Part shown: in pieces, positions 15,145 through 22,380 of the stretch
Layout of the letters: every line of letters starts with the position of its first letter
Position numbering within the stretch: position 1 is the stretch's first letter
Assembly: GCA_009694295.1 (NCBI GenBank)
Contig: SHVJ01000017.1
Span: 1-32,049, forward strand
Direction: 5' to 3'
DNA length: 32,049 nt
Origin: Acidimicrobiia bacterium
GTDB taxonomy: Bacteria > Actinomycetota > Acidimicrobiia > IMCC26256 > PALSA-555
Translations under genes and position numbers: made by a program
Notes under the pieces: generated by a model
What the model saw: only the letters and a program-made list of their open reading frames with translations
Database searches by the model: none
Told to the model about the DNA's origin: nothing

Positions 15145-16308
15145 TCAGCCGATCTTGAGCTCGGGGTGGTTGCGCCGGCGCGGCTTCATCTGCGTGTCCA
15201 CCACTTCGGCGATGCGCCGGAAGATCTGCGCGGCGTCGTCATCGGGATGTGCCACGACGATGGGGTGGCCGTCGTCGCCACCCTCCCGGAGCACGGGCAC
15301 GAGTGGTATCTGACCGAGGAGCGGCACCCCGACTTGATCGGCGAGCGCTTGGCCCCCGCCCGACCCGAACAGGTCGTACTGCTTGCCATCGTCGCCCCGA
15401 AACCACGACATGTTCTCGACGACACCGATCACGTCGAGTTCCACCTTCTCGGCCATTGCTGCGGCGCGCTGCGCCACCTTCTGCGCGGCTGGCTGCGGCG
15501 TGGTCACAACGATCACTTCGGCACGGGGCAGGAACTGTGCGATCGACAACGAGATGTCACCCGTGCCGGGTGGAAGATCGATGACGAGGTAGTCGGGCTC
15601 GCCCCAGTGCACGTCGGTAAGGAACTGCTCGAGCGCCTTGTGCAACATCGGGCCCCGCCAGATCACCGCCTGGTCCTCGGCAGTGAAGAAGCCCATCGAG
15701 ATCAGGCGAACTCCGTGCGCTTCCGGCGGGACGAGCACGTCGTCGATCAGCCCAGGCGGTTCGGCGATGCCGAGCATGCGCGGCAGCGAGAAGCCCCATA
15801 CATCGGCGTCGACGACGGCGACGTCGCGCCCGCGCTCGGCCAGGGCGATCGAGAGATTGGTCGTCACCGACGACTTCCCGACTCCGCCCTTGCCCGAGGC
15901 GATCGCAATCACGCGGGTCCGCGCATCGGTGAACGGGTTCACACGCGTGCGCGCTCCTGCTGCGGGCGCCGCGGACGCGTCGACGACGGCGAGGGGATTG
16001 GGGGGTGGCTCACCCTTGAGAAAGCGAGCCGCCTGCACCTTCTCCTCGTCGTTCATCTCGCGCAGATCGACGTCGACTCGCTTGATGCCCGGCACGGCCG
16101 ACACCGCAGCCTCCACCCGTCGGGTGAGCTCAGCCCAGGCCGCACCCTGCGGCAGCGGCTCGGCGAGCGCGACCACGGCGCTCGAACCGTCGACAGCAAC
16201 GCCCTGGACGATGCCGAGATCGGTGATCGGCACCCGTAGGCGCGGCTCATTGACGGCGGTGAGCGCTTCCCGGACCGCGGCCTCAGCCCCGGGCGCTTGC
16301 CTCGGCAT
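15145..16308 (-). CDS. mrp: Mrp/ApbC/NBP35-family Fe-S cluster carrier ATPase
   Basis: Carries Fe-S clusters to apoproteins in the cytosol. The 387-residue protein has an N-terminal MIP18/DUF59-type domain (about 8-90, with PITDLGIV) and a P-loop ATPase domain: SGKGGVGKSS at 138-147, VDADVWGFSLPRMLG, and LVIDLPPGTGD. The CxxC that many Mrp proteins carry after VVENMS is absent; here the segment reads VVENMSWFRGDDGK, and as I recall actinobacterial Mrp proteins share this. A longer upstream frame crosses the divergent regulator gene; ATG 16308, with GAAAGG about 10 bases upstream, is the real start. Divergent from a cysteine-containing regulator, with overlapping promoters. Confidence 0.93.
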   Translation of the reverse strand: MPRQAPGAEAAVREALTAVNEPRLRVPITDLGIVQGVAVDGSSAVVALAEPLPQGAAWAELTRRVEAAVSAVPGIKRVDVDLREMNDEEKVQAARFLKGEPPPNPLAVVDASAAPAAGARTRVNPFTDARTRVIAIASGKGGVGKSSVTTNLSIALAERGRDVAVVDADVWGFSLPRMLGIAEPPGLIDDVLVPPEAHGVRLISMGFFTAEDQAVIWRGPMLHKALEQFLTDVHWGEPDYLVIDLPPGTGDISLSIAQFLPRAEVIVVTTPQPAAQKVAQRAAAMAEKVELDVIGVVENMSWFRGDDGKQYDLFGSGGGQALADQVGVPLLGQIPLVPVLREGGDDGHPIVVAHPDDDAAQIFRRIAEVVDTQMKPRRRNHPELKIG

Positions 16309-16354
16309 GGTGTGGCGGCCTTTCGGGGGGTGGAGGAGGGAGGGGATTTCCACT

Positions 16355-16380
16355 ACGAGCGTAGGTAGAATACCGCTCGT
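16355..16380. promoter_or_regulatory. inverted-repeat operator over divergent -10 elements of mrp and the SufR-like gene
   Basis: A perfect 7-bp inverted repeat, ACGAGCG (16355-16361) and CGCTCGT (16374-16380), flanks a 12-base centre. In that centre TAGAAT (16366-16371) reads as the -10 of the plus-strand regulator, ending 7 bases before its GTG, and TATTCT on the minus strand (16372 to 16367) reads as the -10 of mrp, leaving a leader of about 50 bases with a GAAAGG ribosome site. A protein bound here would block both promoters, and the adjacent regulator is the obvious candidate. Binding is inferred. Confidence 0.6.
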
Positions 16381-17140
16381 GACCCCCGAGCCCGCCTTGG
16401 CGGCGCAGCCCTCGCGAGCGCTCTCCCCCGACGAGTTCAACGCCGCCGTCTCGGCGGTCACGAACGCGTTCGGCGACCCGACCCGTCGTGAGATCTACCT
16501 CTTGGTACGAGACCGATCCATCGGACCTGATGACGCCGATGGCGTGACCGCCAGCGAGGTTGCGGAGCACTTCGCGCTGCACCCGAACGTGGCGCGCCAC
16601 CACCTCGAGAAGCTCACTGGCGGTGGCTACCTCAGAGTTGCGAGCACCCCGCTGGAGGGCATCCGACCCGCCGGTCGACCATCGAAGCGCTACCAGGCCA
16701 GCGAGGTCGATCACGCGCTGATCGTCCCGCTCAAGCACGACGATGTGCTGGCCAGCTTGCTCGCACGCGCACTCGACGCGCTCGGCCCCGAACAGGCAGA
16801 GAAGCTCGCCGACGACGTCGGCTTTCAATACGGCCAGCTGCTCGCCGAGCGCATGGAGCCCGGTGATGGTCACCGCTCCGTCCGGACCGCGATCACGGCG
16901 GTAGCGGACGCGCTCACTGCTCATGGGTTTGCCGCGCACGCCGAGTCCAACAATGGCGAGCTCTCGATCGTGTCGGAGTGCTGCCCGTTCGGCGAGACCG
17001 CGCAGACGTATCCGCACGTGGTGTGTGCGCTCGACCGGGGAATGATCCGCGGCATGCTCGCCGGCCTCTACGGCGAGACGTCACCGCATTTCGAGGCGAG
17101 CCGGCCCGACGGCGACGCCCACTGCGTCGCCCGCGTCTAA
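16379..17140 (+). CDS. HTH transcriptional regulator with C-terminal cysteines (SufR-like)
   Basis: A 253-residue winged-helix regulator of the ArsR/SufR kind. The helix-turn-helix spans about residues 20-95 (FGDPTRREIYLLV, then ASEVAEHFALHPNVARHHLEKL and the wing). The C-terminal half carries C201, C202, C216 and C249; the C202-x13-C216-x32-C249 spacing resembles the three cluster-binding cysteines of SufR, the Fe-S sensing repressor of the suf operon (Rv1460 in M. tuberculosis). GTG 16379 is 7 bases after a TAGAAT -10, so the mRNA is probably leaderless; the frame is open upstream but that belongs to mrp on the other strand. The cysteine desulfurase gene follows after 14 bases. Likely role: repress Fe-S assembly genes when cluster supply is sufficient. 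Confidence 0.82.
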   Translation: MTPEPALAAQPSRALSPDEFNAAVSAVTNAFGDPTRREIYLLVRDRSIGPDDADGVTASEVAEHFALHPNVARHHLEKLTGGGYLRVASTPLEGIRPAGRPSKRYQASEVDHALIVPLKHDDVLASLLARALDALGPEQAEKLADDVGFQYGQLLAERMEPGDGHRSVRTAITAVADALTAHGFAAHAESNNGELSIVSECCPFGETAQTYPHVVCALDRGMIRGMLAGLYGETSPHFEASRPDGDAHCVARV

Positions 17141-17154
17141 CCGACCGCGAGACG

Positions 17155-18318
17155 GTGGCCCGCGTCTACCTCGACCACGCGTCGTCATCACCCCTACGCC
17201 CAGCCGCGCTCGACGCGATGCTCCCCTACTTGCGCGATCACCACGCCGATCCCGGGCGCGTGCACAGCGAGGGAAAGATCACCCGCGTCGCCATCGAGGA
17301 AGCCCGAGAGCACGTAGCCACCCTCTTTGGTGCGCGGCCGCGAGAGGTGGTGTTCACTGCCACCGGCACCGAAGCGATCAACGCCGCGGTGTGGGGCGCG
17401 GTCGCCCGTGGACTCGACGAGCGCGATCAGCCGCGCGATCAGCCCGTGGTGCACGTCGTCACGACCGCAGTCGAGCACTCGGCCGTCCTCGACGCGTGCG
17501 AACGAGCCCCTGCCGAAGTCAGCGTTGTCGGTGTAGACGCGGTCGGGCGGTTCAGCGCCGACGCCGTCATCGACGCACTTCGACCCGAGACGGTCCTCGT
17601 CTGCGTGCAGCTCGCGAACCACGAAGTCGGAACCATCCAGACAGAGGTGCCGGCGATCATTGCGGCTGGGCGCGAACGCGGGGTCCTCGTGCATGTCGAC
17701 GCGTGTGCGGCAAGCGGTCACATCCCGGTCGACTTCCACGCTCTCGACGCCGACCTGTGCTCGATCACCGCACACAAGCTCGGAGGGCCGAAGGGCGCCG
17801 CGGCATTGCTCGTGCGCCGCGGCCTGCGCCTCCCGCCGTTCGTCGTTGGTGGTGCGCAAGAACGGGCGCGCCGCGGCGGGATCGAGAACGTGCCGGCGAT
17901 CGTCGGTTTCGGGGCGGCGGCGGCAGAGTTGGCCAGCGAAGATCGACTCGCCACGGAGGCCACGGCAACCCGCGTGCTCACCGATCGACTGCTGACCTGC
18001 ACGCTCGCGGTCGACGACGTCACGCAGCTCGGCGATCCCGACGCTCGCCTCCCGCACCTCGTGTGCTTCAGCGTGGGCGGCGTGGAAGCCGAACCGGTGC
18101 TGTTGGGTCTCGATCAGCGCGGGATCGCCGTGCACTCGGGGTCGTCGTGCTCCAGCGAGGCACTCGAACCTTCACCGGTGTTGGCCGCGATGGGCGTCGA
18201 CGCCGACAAGTCGCTCCGACCGAGTGTGGGCTGGAACTCCACGGATGCCGACATCGACGCGTTCTGCTCGGCCTTCCCCGAGGTCGTGGCCAAGCTCCGA
18301 GCACTGCGGACCGGTTGA
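17155..18318 (+). CDS. iscS: group I (IscS/NifS-type) cysteine desulfurase
   Basis: PLP enzyme that takes sulfur from cysteine as a persulfide for Fe-S clusters, thiolated tRNA and cofactors. The 387-residue protein starts MARVYLDHASSSPLRPAALD, like IscS. The PLP lysine is K208 in SITAHKLGGPKG and the persulfide cysteine is C332 in HSGSSCSSEALEPS; E. coli IscS has K206 and C328, so spacing and the group I loop fit well. GTG 17155 is chosen because it gives the family N-terminus; upstream codons overlap the regulator gene. It follows the SufR-like regulator by 14 bases and is probably in its operon, while mrp is divergent, placing sulfur donor, carrier and sensor together. Confidence 0.92.
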   Translation: MARVYLDHASSSPLRPAALDAMLPYLRDHHADPGRVHSEGKITRVAIEEAREHVATLFGARPREVVFTATGTEAINAAVWGAVARGLDERDQPRDQPVVHVVTTAVEHSAVLDACERAPAEVSVVGVDAVGRFSADAVIDALRPETVLVCVQLANHEVGTIQTEVPAIIAAGRERGVLVHVDACAASGHIPVDFHALDADLCSITAHKLGGPKGAAALLVRRGLRLPPFVVGGAQERARRGGIENVPAIVGFGAAAAELASEDRLATEATATRVLTDRLLTCTLAVDDVTQLGDPDARLPHLVCFSVGGVEAEPVLLGLDQRGIAVHSGSSCSSEALEPSPVLAAMGVDADKSLRPSVGWNSTDADIDAFCSAFPEVVAKLRALRTG

Positions 18319-18357
18319 CTCGGTCGTGACGGGAAGAGATCGGAGCATCAGCGGGTT

Positions 18358-18362
18358 GGAGG
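18358..18362 (+). promoter_or_regulatory. ribosome binding site of the VOC gene
   Basis: GGAGG lies 4 bases before the ATG at 18367. It fixes that start and makes this one of the few clearly leadered genes in the window. Confidence 0.7.
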
Positions 18363-18366
18363 CCAC

Positions 18367-18828
18367 ATGATCCCGGTCAAGCGACTCAATCACGCCGTGC
18401 TGTATGTACGGGATGTGGCGGTCGCCGCGGCCTTCTACCAAGAGGCCCTTGGGTTCGAGGTTGTTGGGGAGATGCCCGGCGCCGTCTTCCTTCGTGCGGC
18501 CGGCTCCGACAACCACCACGACCTCGGACTGTTCTCGATCGGACCCAACGCACAAGGCCCGACTCGTGGCGCGGTAGGCCTGTACCACCTCGCATGGCAA
18601 GTGGACTCGATCAACGATCTCGTGACCGGGCGCGAGACGCTGGCACGGCTCGGCGCACTCTCGGGCGAGAGCGACCACGGCGCTACCAAGTCGTTGTACG
18701 GACACGATCCCGACGGCAAGGAGTTCGAGGTGATGTGGATGGTGCCGCGCGACCAGTGGGGCGACAACGAGCACGCGGCCCCGATCGCGCCACTGGATCT
18801 CGATGCCGAAGTGGCTCGGCACGGCTGA
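18367..18828 (+). CDS. VOC superfamily protein (glyoxalase/extradiol dioxygenase-like)
   Basis: A 153-residue vicinal-oxygen-chelate protein with two beta-alpha-beta-beta-beta modules. The likely metal ligands are H9 (LNHAVLYVRD), H74 (LYHLAWQV) and E121 (KEFEVMW), the 2-His-1-Glu set of the superfamily. Members include ring-cleaving dioxygenases, glyoxalases and resistance proteins, and the substrate cannot be told. YGHDPDGKEFEVMW is typical of the extradiol dioxygenase-like branch. Start ATG 18367 after GGAGG. It lies 48 bases after the cysteine desulfurase on the same strand, and the DUF169 gene follows with its own candidate promoter. Confidence 0.88.
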   Translation: MIPVKRLNHAVLYVRDVAVAAAFYQEALGFEVVGEMPGAVFLRAAGSDNHHDLGLFSIGPNAQGPTRGAVGLYHLAWQVDSINDLVTGRETLARLGALSGESDHGATKSLYGHDPDGKEFEVMWMVPRDQWGDNEHAAPIAPLDLDAEVARHG

Positions 18829-18850
18829 GATCGGCCCGACGGCGGCTCGA

Positions 18851-18856
18851 TAGTCT
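18851..18856 (+). promoter_or_regulatory. TAGTCT -10-like element before the DUF169 gene
   Basis: TAGTCT ends 7 bases before the ATG at 18864, the same arrangement as the other leaderless-type starts in the window; no Shine-Dalgarno site is present between them. Confidence 0.5.
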
Positions 18857-18863
18857 CCGAGCC

Positions 18864-19586
18864 ATGCCCACGACTCAGGAATGGTCGACCCTCGCGACGG
18901 GACTCACCGATGCCCTCGCGCTCAACGCGCCACCGATCGGGATCACGTTCTCCGACGCACGTCCGGACGGCGTGGCGAGCTTCGACGCCCCGATGCCCGA
19001 GCCGATGCCCGACGGTCGTACCGGTCGCGTGCCGGCGGGCTGCGTGTTCTGGATGAAGGCCGCCGATTCCACGTTCTCGACGGTCGCCGAAGACCACGGC
19101 AACTGCTCGGTCGGGAGCATGACGCATGGTTTCAAGACGCTCGACGAGGTGGCCGGCAACTCCGACGTCGCCGCACTGCTCGAGACCGGGTGGGTGACCA
19201 TGGACGTCGTGCCGCAGATCCCCGTCGTCAGCGAGAAGCCGGGCGCGGTCACATACGGACCGCTCGCCGACACGCCGAGCGACCCCGACGTGGTCCTGCT
19301 CCGGGTCAACGGCAAGCAGCTGATGGTGCTGTCGGATGCGATCCCCGGTCTGCGCATCGAAGGCAAGCCGCAATGCCACATCGTCGCGATCGCCAAGGAG
19401 CAAGGTGAGATCGCCGCGAGCGTGGGTTGTGCCCTGAGCAGAGTACGCACCGGCATGTCGGTGAACGAGATGACGTGTGCGATCCCCGCATCGAAGCTCG
19501 CCGAAGTGCTCGGCTCGATCCAGCAGAACGCGGGCGCCGACACCGCTGTCGCCCGCTATGCCGCCGACGACGCCAAGCGCTTCTAG
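18864..19586 (+). CDS. DUF169 family protein
   Basis: A 240-residue protein that looks like the DUF169 family, whose biochemical role is not known. Features that fit are the N-terminal NAPPIGITFSD, a central CVFWMKAADSTFSTVAEDHGNCSVGSMTHG with two cysteines, then ECGLP-like positions occupied by PQCHIVA, VGCALSR and MTCAIP; five cysteines in all, which could bind a metal or cluster. No signal peptide or membrane helix. ATG 18864 follows a TAGTCT hexamer by 7 bases. The DUF1295 membrane gene starts 4 bases after its stop and is probably co-transcribed. Position beside Fe-S assembly genes makes a cluster or metal role attractive, but this is inference. Confidence 0.82.
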   Translation: MPTTQEWSTLATGLTDALALNAPPIGITFSDARPDGVASFDAPMPEPMPDGRTGRVPAGCVFWMKAADSTFSTVAEDHGNCSVGSMTHGFKTLDEVAGNSDVAALLETGWVTMDVVPQIPVVSEKPGAVTYGPLADTPSDPDVVLLRVNGKQLMVLSDAIPGLRIEGKPQCHIVAIAKEQGEIAASVGCALSRVRTGMSVNEMTCAIPASKLAEVLGSIQQNAGADTAVARYAADDAKRF

Positions 19587-19590
19587 CGGC

Positions 19591-20484
19591 GTGAGCGGTC
19601 GCGGTCTCGGCGAGAAGCTGGGCAAGGGACGATCGCTCGCCGTGGTTGTGGTCGCCTACGCGACCGCCGTCGGAGGAGCATGGGTAGCGGCCGATGCGGT
19701 CGGACACGACCGGCCAGTGCCGGCGCTGGCCGCTGGGTACCTGACGTCTGCACTCATCATCTACGCCTGGTCTCGAGCGATCGACAACGGCTCGATGTTC
19801 GACGCGTGGTGGAGTGTGCTGCCACCCTCAGCCGCGGTGTGGCTCGCGGTCGGCGACGCCTCGCGCGCACCGGATCAACGCATCACCCTCGTGCTGATCG
19901 TCGCGTGGGTCTGGGCGGTGCGGCTCACCTCGAACTGGGTCCGCGACTGGCCCGGTCTGCACCACGAGGACTGGCGCTACCTCGACCTCTATACCAAGGG
20001 CCCCAAGGCGCTGATCTCCCTCGGTGCGGTGCACCTGTTCCCATGCTTCGTGGTCTTCGTCGGGTCGCTGCCACTCGTGCCGGCGCTCGTACGCGGGACG
20101 CGATCGGTGGGCGCACTGGATTGGATCGCGCTCGTCGTCGGTGTACTCGCCGCGCTCATCGAGCTCGTCGCGGACGAGCAGATGCGCCGCTTCGCGCGCA
20201 CCAAGTCGTCCGGGGCCGTGATGGACCGAGGCATGTGGCGCTGGTCGCGCCACCCGAACTACTTCGGTGAGATCCTCTTCTGGGTCTCCCTGTGGCTCTT
20301 CGCGCTCGCCGCGGCGCGCAGTTGGTGGTGGACCGTGATCGGACCGCTGGCCATGCTCACGATGTTCCTCGCCGCGTCGATGCCCATGCTCGACGAGCGC
20401 AGCCGCGCGCGCCGCCCCGGATTCGACGCGTACGCGAAGCGAACCTCGATGCTCGTGCCGTGGCCGCCTCGTCGAACCGGCTGA
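19591..20484 (+). CDS. DUF1295 integral membrane protein (steroid 5-alpha-reductase C-terminal-like)
   Basis: A 297-residue protein with about seven hydrophobic segments and the C-terminal signature of the DUF1295/steroid 5-alpha-reductase-like and isoprenylcysteine methyltransferase-like fold: MWRWSRHPNYFGEILFWVSLWL near residues 210-235, where the RHPNYFGE box binds NADPH or SAM in related enzymes. Another family motif is LTSNWVRDWPGLHHEDWRY in the middle loop. GTG 19591, 4 bases after the DUF169 stop, is chosen; the frame is open upstream but overlaps DUF169. Likely a membrane-bound reductase or methyltransferase acting on a lipid; the actual substrate is unknown. Converges on nfuA with a 16-base gap. 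Confidence 0.88.
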   Translation: MSGRGLGEKLGKGRSLAVVVVAYATAVGGAWVAADAVGHDRPVPALAAGYLTSALIIYAWSRAIDNGSMFDAWWSVLPPSAAVWLAVGDASRAPDQRITLVLIVAWVWAVRLTSNWVRDWPGLHHEDWRYLDLYTKGPKALISLGAVHLFPCFVVFVGSLPLVPALVRGTRSVGALDWIALVVGVLAALIELVADEQMRRFARTKSSGAVMDRGMWRWSRHPNYFGEILFWVSLWLFALAAARSWWWTVIGPLAMLTMFLAASMPMLDERSRARRPGFDAYAKRTSMLVPWPPRRTG

Positions 20485-20500
20485 CGCGCGGTCGTACGAG

Positions 20501-21130
20501 CTACTTCTTGGCGGCCTCGTAATAGGGGTTCGAGCCGGACGCGTGGTCGGTGACGTCGACGACGCGCTCGATCTCTGGAACGCCTTCGAGGATCGCCACC
20601 TCGATACCCTGGCTCAACGTGACCGCGGCCATGCCACAGCCCTGGCACCCGCCGCCCATCCGCACGTAGACGACGGTGTCCTCCACCGCGACGAGCTCGG
20701 CGTACCCACCGTGGGCCGCGATCGCCGGATTGATCTCGGTGTCGAGGATGGCCAGCACCTTCTGAGGCAACTCGCCCGAGAGGTCGGGCTCGGGTCGGTC
20801 TGCGCCCCATGTCGGCGCCGGAGCCGGCTGGTTCGGGTTCTTCATGACCATGCCGGCGCCCGTGAAGTCGAGCGTGGCGCCAGAGAGCTTCTCGACACTG
20901 TCGTGATCGATCACGATCGAGAGGTCGTCGTGGCGCTGGACCACACCCTCGGCGGCGGCATCTTCGAGGGGTCGCAGCTCCATCGTGTACGTGTAGGCGC
21001 CGTTGGCCTCACCGCTGACCTCGATCCAGAGCCCCAGGTTCTCGGCGTCGGGTTCCGTGCTGCGGACCTCGACGATCTTGCTGCGTGCTTCGTCGGTCAA
21101 CTTCACTAGCGGTTCCACGAGGTCGCTCAT
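20501..21130 (-). CDS. nfuA: NfuA-type Fe-S cluster carrier
   Basis: A 209-residue scaffold/carrier that delivers 4Fe-4S clusters to targets such as aconitase. The C-terminal Nfu domain (about 120-205) has the cluster motif C162-x2-C165 in RMGGGCQGCGMAAVTL. The N-terminal domain (about 1-105) is a degenerate A-type (IscA/HesB) fold without cysteines, as in E. coli NfuA; a Pro/Ala-rich linker joins them. ATG 21130 lies 7 bases after minus-strand TATCAT; a further in-frame ATG at 21148 would pass through that promoter and is not used. Divergent from the ATP-grasp gene with only 18 bases between start codons. Confidence 0.93.
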   Translation of the reverse strand: MSDLVEPLVKLTDEARSKIVEVRSTEPDAENLGLWIEVSGEANGAYTYTMELRPLEDAAAEGVVQRHDDLSIVIDHDSVEKLSGATLDFTGAGMVMKNPNQPAPAPTWGADRPEPDLSGELPQKVLAILDTEINPAIAAHGGYAELVAVEDTVVYVRMGGGCQGCGMAAVTLSQGIEVAILEGVPEIERVVDVTDHASGSNPYYEAAKK

Positions 21131-21136
21131 GTGACC

Positions 21137-21143
21137 AATGATA
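21137..21143. promoter_or_regulatory. overlapping divergent -10 elements for nfuA and the ATP-grasp gene
   Basis: Minus-strand TATCAT (21143 to 21138) ends 7 bases before the nfuA ATG. The plus strand reads AATGAT (21137-21142), a four-of-six match to TATAAT, ending 6 bases before the GTG of the ATP-grasp gene. The whole space between the two start codons is 18 bases, so both genes must be driven from within or across this site. The plus-strand side is the weaker call. Confidence 0.45.
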
Positions 21144-21148
21144 CGCAC

Positions 21149-22345
21149 GTGCCACGGGTTCTTCTCTTGTTGCCGACTGCCACCTACCGAGCGGCCGACT
21201 TCATCGCGGCGGCCCGGGCGCTCGGGGTCGAGGTGGTCGTGGCCTCCGAGCAGCAGCCGGTGCTTTCGGAGACCATGGGCGATCGAGCCGCGGTCGTCCC
21301 GCTCGATGATCCCGAACGTGGCGCATCAGTGATCGATGCCCTCGACGCGCGACGTGGCATCGACGCCGTCATCGCCGTCGACGATCAGGGTGTGCTCGTC
21401 GCGGCCCATGCCGGCGAACGGCTGGGTTTCCCGCACAACCCACCGGACGCAGTGGCCCGAACTCGTGACAAGGCCGCGATGCGAACCGCGTTCATGGCCG
21501 CGGAGGTGCCGCAACCGCGCTTCGAGATCTTCGATGACCCCGACAACATCCCCGATGTCGGGTTTCCATGCGTCGTTAAACCGATCGGCCTCTCCGCGAG
21601 CCGTGGCGTGATCCGGGCTGACGACGCGCCTGGCGCGCGCGCTGCCGCCCGACGCGCGCTCGACATCGCAGGTGGAGGCACGCTGCTGGTCGAGGAGTAC
21701 GTGCCCGGCGCCGAGCTCGCCCTCGAGGGCTTGCTTCGCGACGGACGGCTGGAGGTGCTCGCGCTCTTCGACAAGCCCGATCCGCTCGATGGCCCGTACT
21801 TCGAAGAGACGATCTACGTCACCCCTGCCCGGGTCACGGCCGACGTGCAGGCGCGCGTCGAGCGCGTCGTTGCCGACGCCGCCGCGGCTCTTGGCTTGCG
21901 GGAGGGACCCGTGCACGCCGAGGTACGGGTGCACGCCGACCGGGTGTGGGTGATCGAGGTCGCGGCGCGGTCGATCGGTGGGCTGTGCGCACGAGCTCTG
22001 CGCTTCGGTGCGGGGATCAGTCTCGAAGAGGTGATCCTGCGGCATGCGCTCGGCCAAGACTTGGACGGGTTGGCTCGGGAGACGATGGCATCGGGCGTGA
22101 TGATGCTGCCGATTCGCGCCGCTGGGCGGCTCATCGGCGTGCACGGTCAGGACGGAGCCAAGGCGGTTCCAGGGATCGTCGGTCTCGAGATCACGATCGT
22201 GCCTGGTCGCGAGGTTCACCCACTTCCCGAGGGCGACCGCTACTTGGGCTTTCTGTTCGCACGCGCGGATACTCCCGATGCCGTCGAAGCTGCGCTGCGG
22301 GCCGCACACGCGGAGCTCCGCGTGGTCATCGAGGAGCACACCTGA
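21149..22345 (+). CDS. ATP-grasp ligase, carboxylate-amine type
   Basis: A 398-residue ATP-grasp protein, predicted to activate a carboxylate as acyl phosphate and join it to an amine or other nucleophile. It has an N-terminal Rossmann-like domain (MPRVLLLLPTATYRAADF), the ATP-grasp lysine loop FPCVVKPIGLSASRGV, the LLVEEYVPGAELALEGLL strand, and the magnesium-site segment VWVIEVAARSIGGLCARAL, with a C-terminal domain like that of L-amino acid ligases. It is not purK, carB or ddl, which have other architectures. Start: GTG 21149; the open frame back to 21131 would cross the nfuA promoter. The radical SAM gene follows 35 bases downstream. Substrates unknown. Confidence 0.88.
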   Translation: MPRVLLLLPTATYRAADFIAAARALGVEVVVASEQQPVLSETMGDRAAVVPLDDPERGASVIDALDARRGIDAVIAVDDQGVLVAAHAGERLGFPHNPPDAVARTRDKAAMRTAFMAAEVPQPRFEIFDDPDNIPDVGFPCVVKPIGLSASRGVIRADDAPGARAAARRALDIAGGGTLLVEEYVPGAELALEGLLRDGRLEVLALFDKPDPLDGPYFEETIYVTPARVTADVQARVERVVADAAAALGLREGPVHAEVRVHADRVWVIEVAARSIGGLCARALRFGAGISLEEVILRHALGQDLDGLARETMASGVMMLPIRAAGRLIGVHGQDGAKAVPGIVGLEITIVPGREVHPLPEGDRYLGFLFARADTPDAVEAALRAAHAELRVVIEEHT

Positions 22346-22367
22346 ATTCACCGAACCTCGCGGCCAC

Positions 22368-22373
22368 TACCGT
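22368..22373 (+). promoter_or_regulatory. TACCGT -10-like element before the radical SAM gene
   Basis: TACCGT ends 7 bases before the ATG at 22381, in the 35-base gap after the ATP-grasp gene. It fits the TANNNT leaderless pattern, but the base match to TATAAT is poor, so the gene may equally be read from the upstream promoter. Confidence 0.3.
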
Positions 22374-22380
22374 CGAGGTG

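Noticed and set aside
14956-16239. 427-codon plus-strand open frame
   Set aside because: Antisense to mrp; no domain, composition typical of a shadow frame.
17155-18828. Operon from the cysteine desulfurase into the VOC gene as a functional unit
   Set aside because: The VOC gene has its own strong ribosome site after 48 bases and no functional link to sulfur transfer; co-transcription is possible but no shared role is supported.
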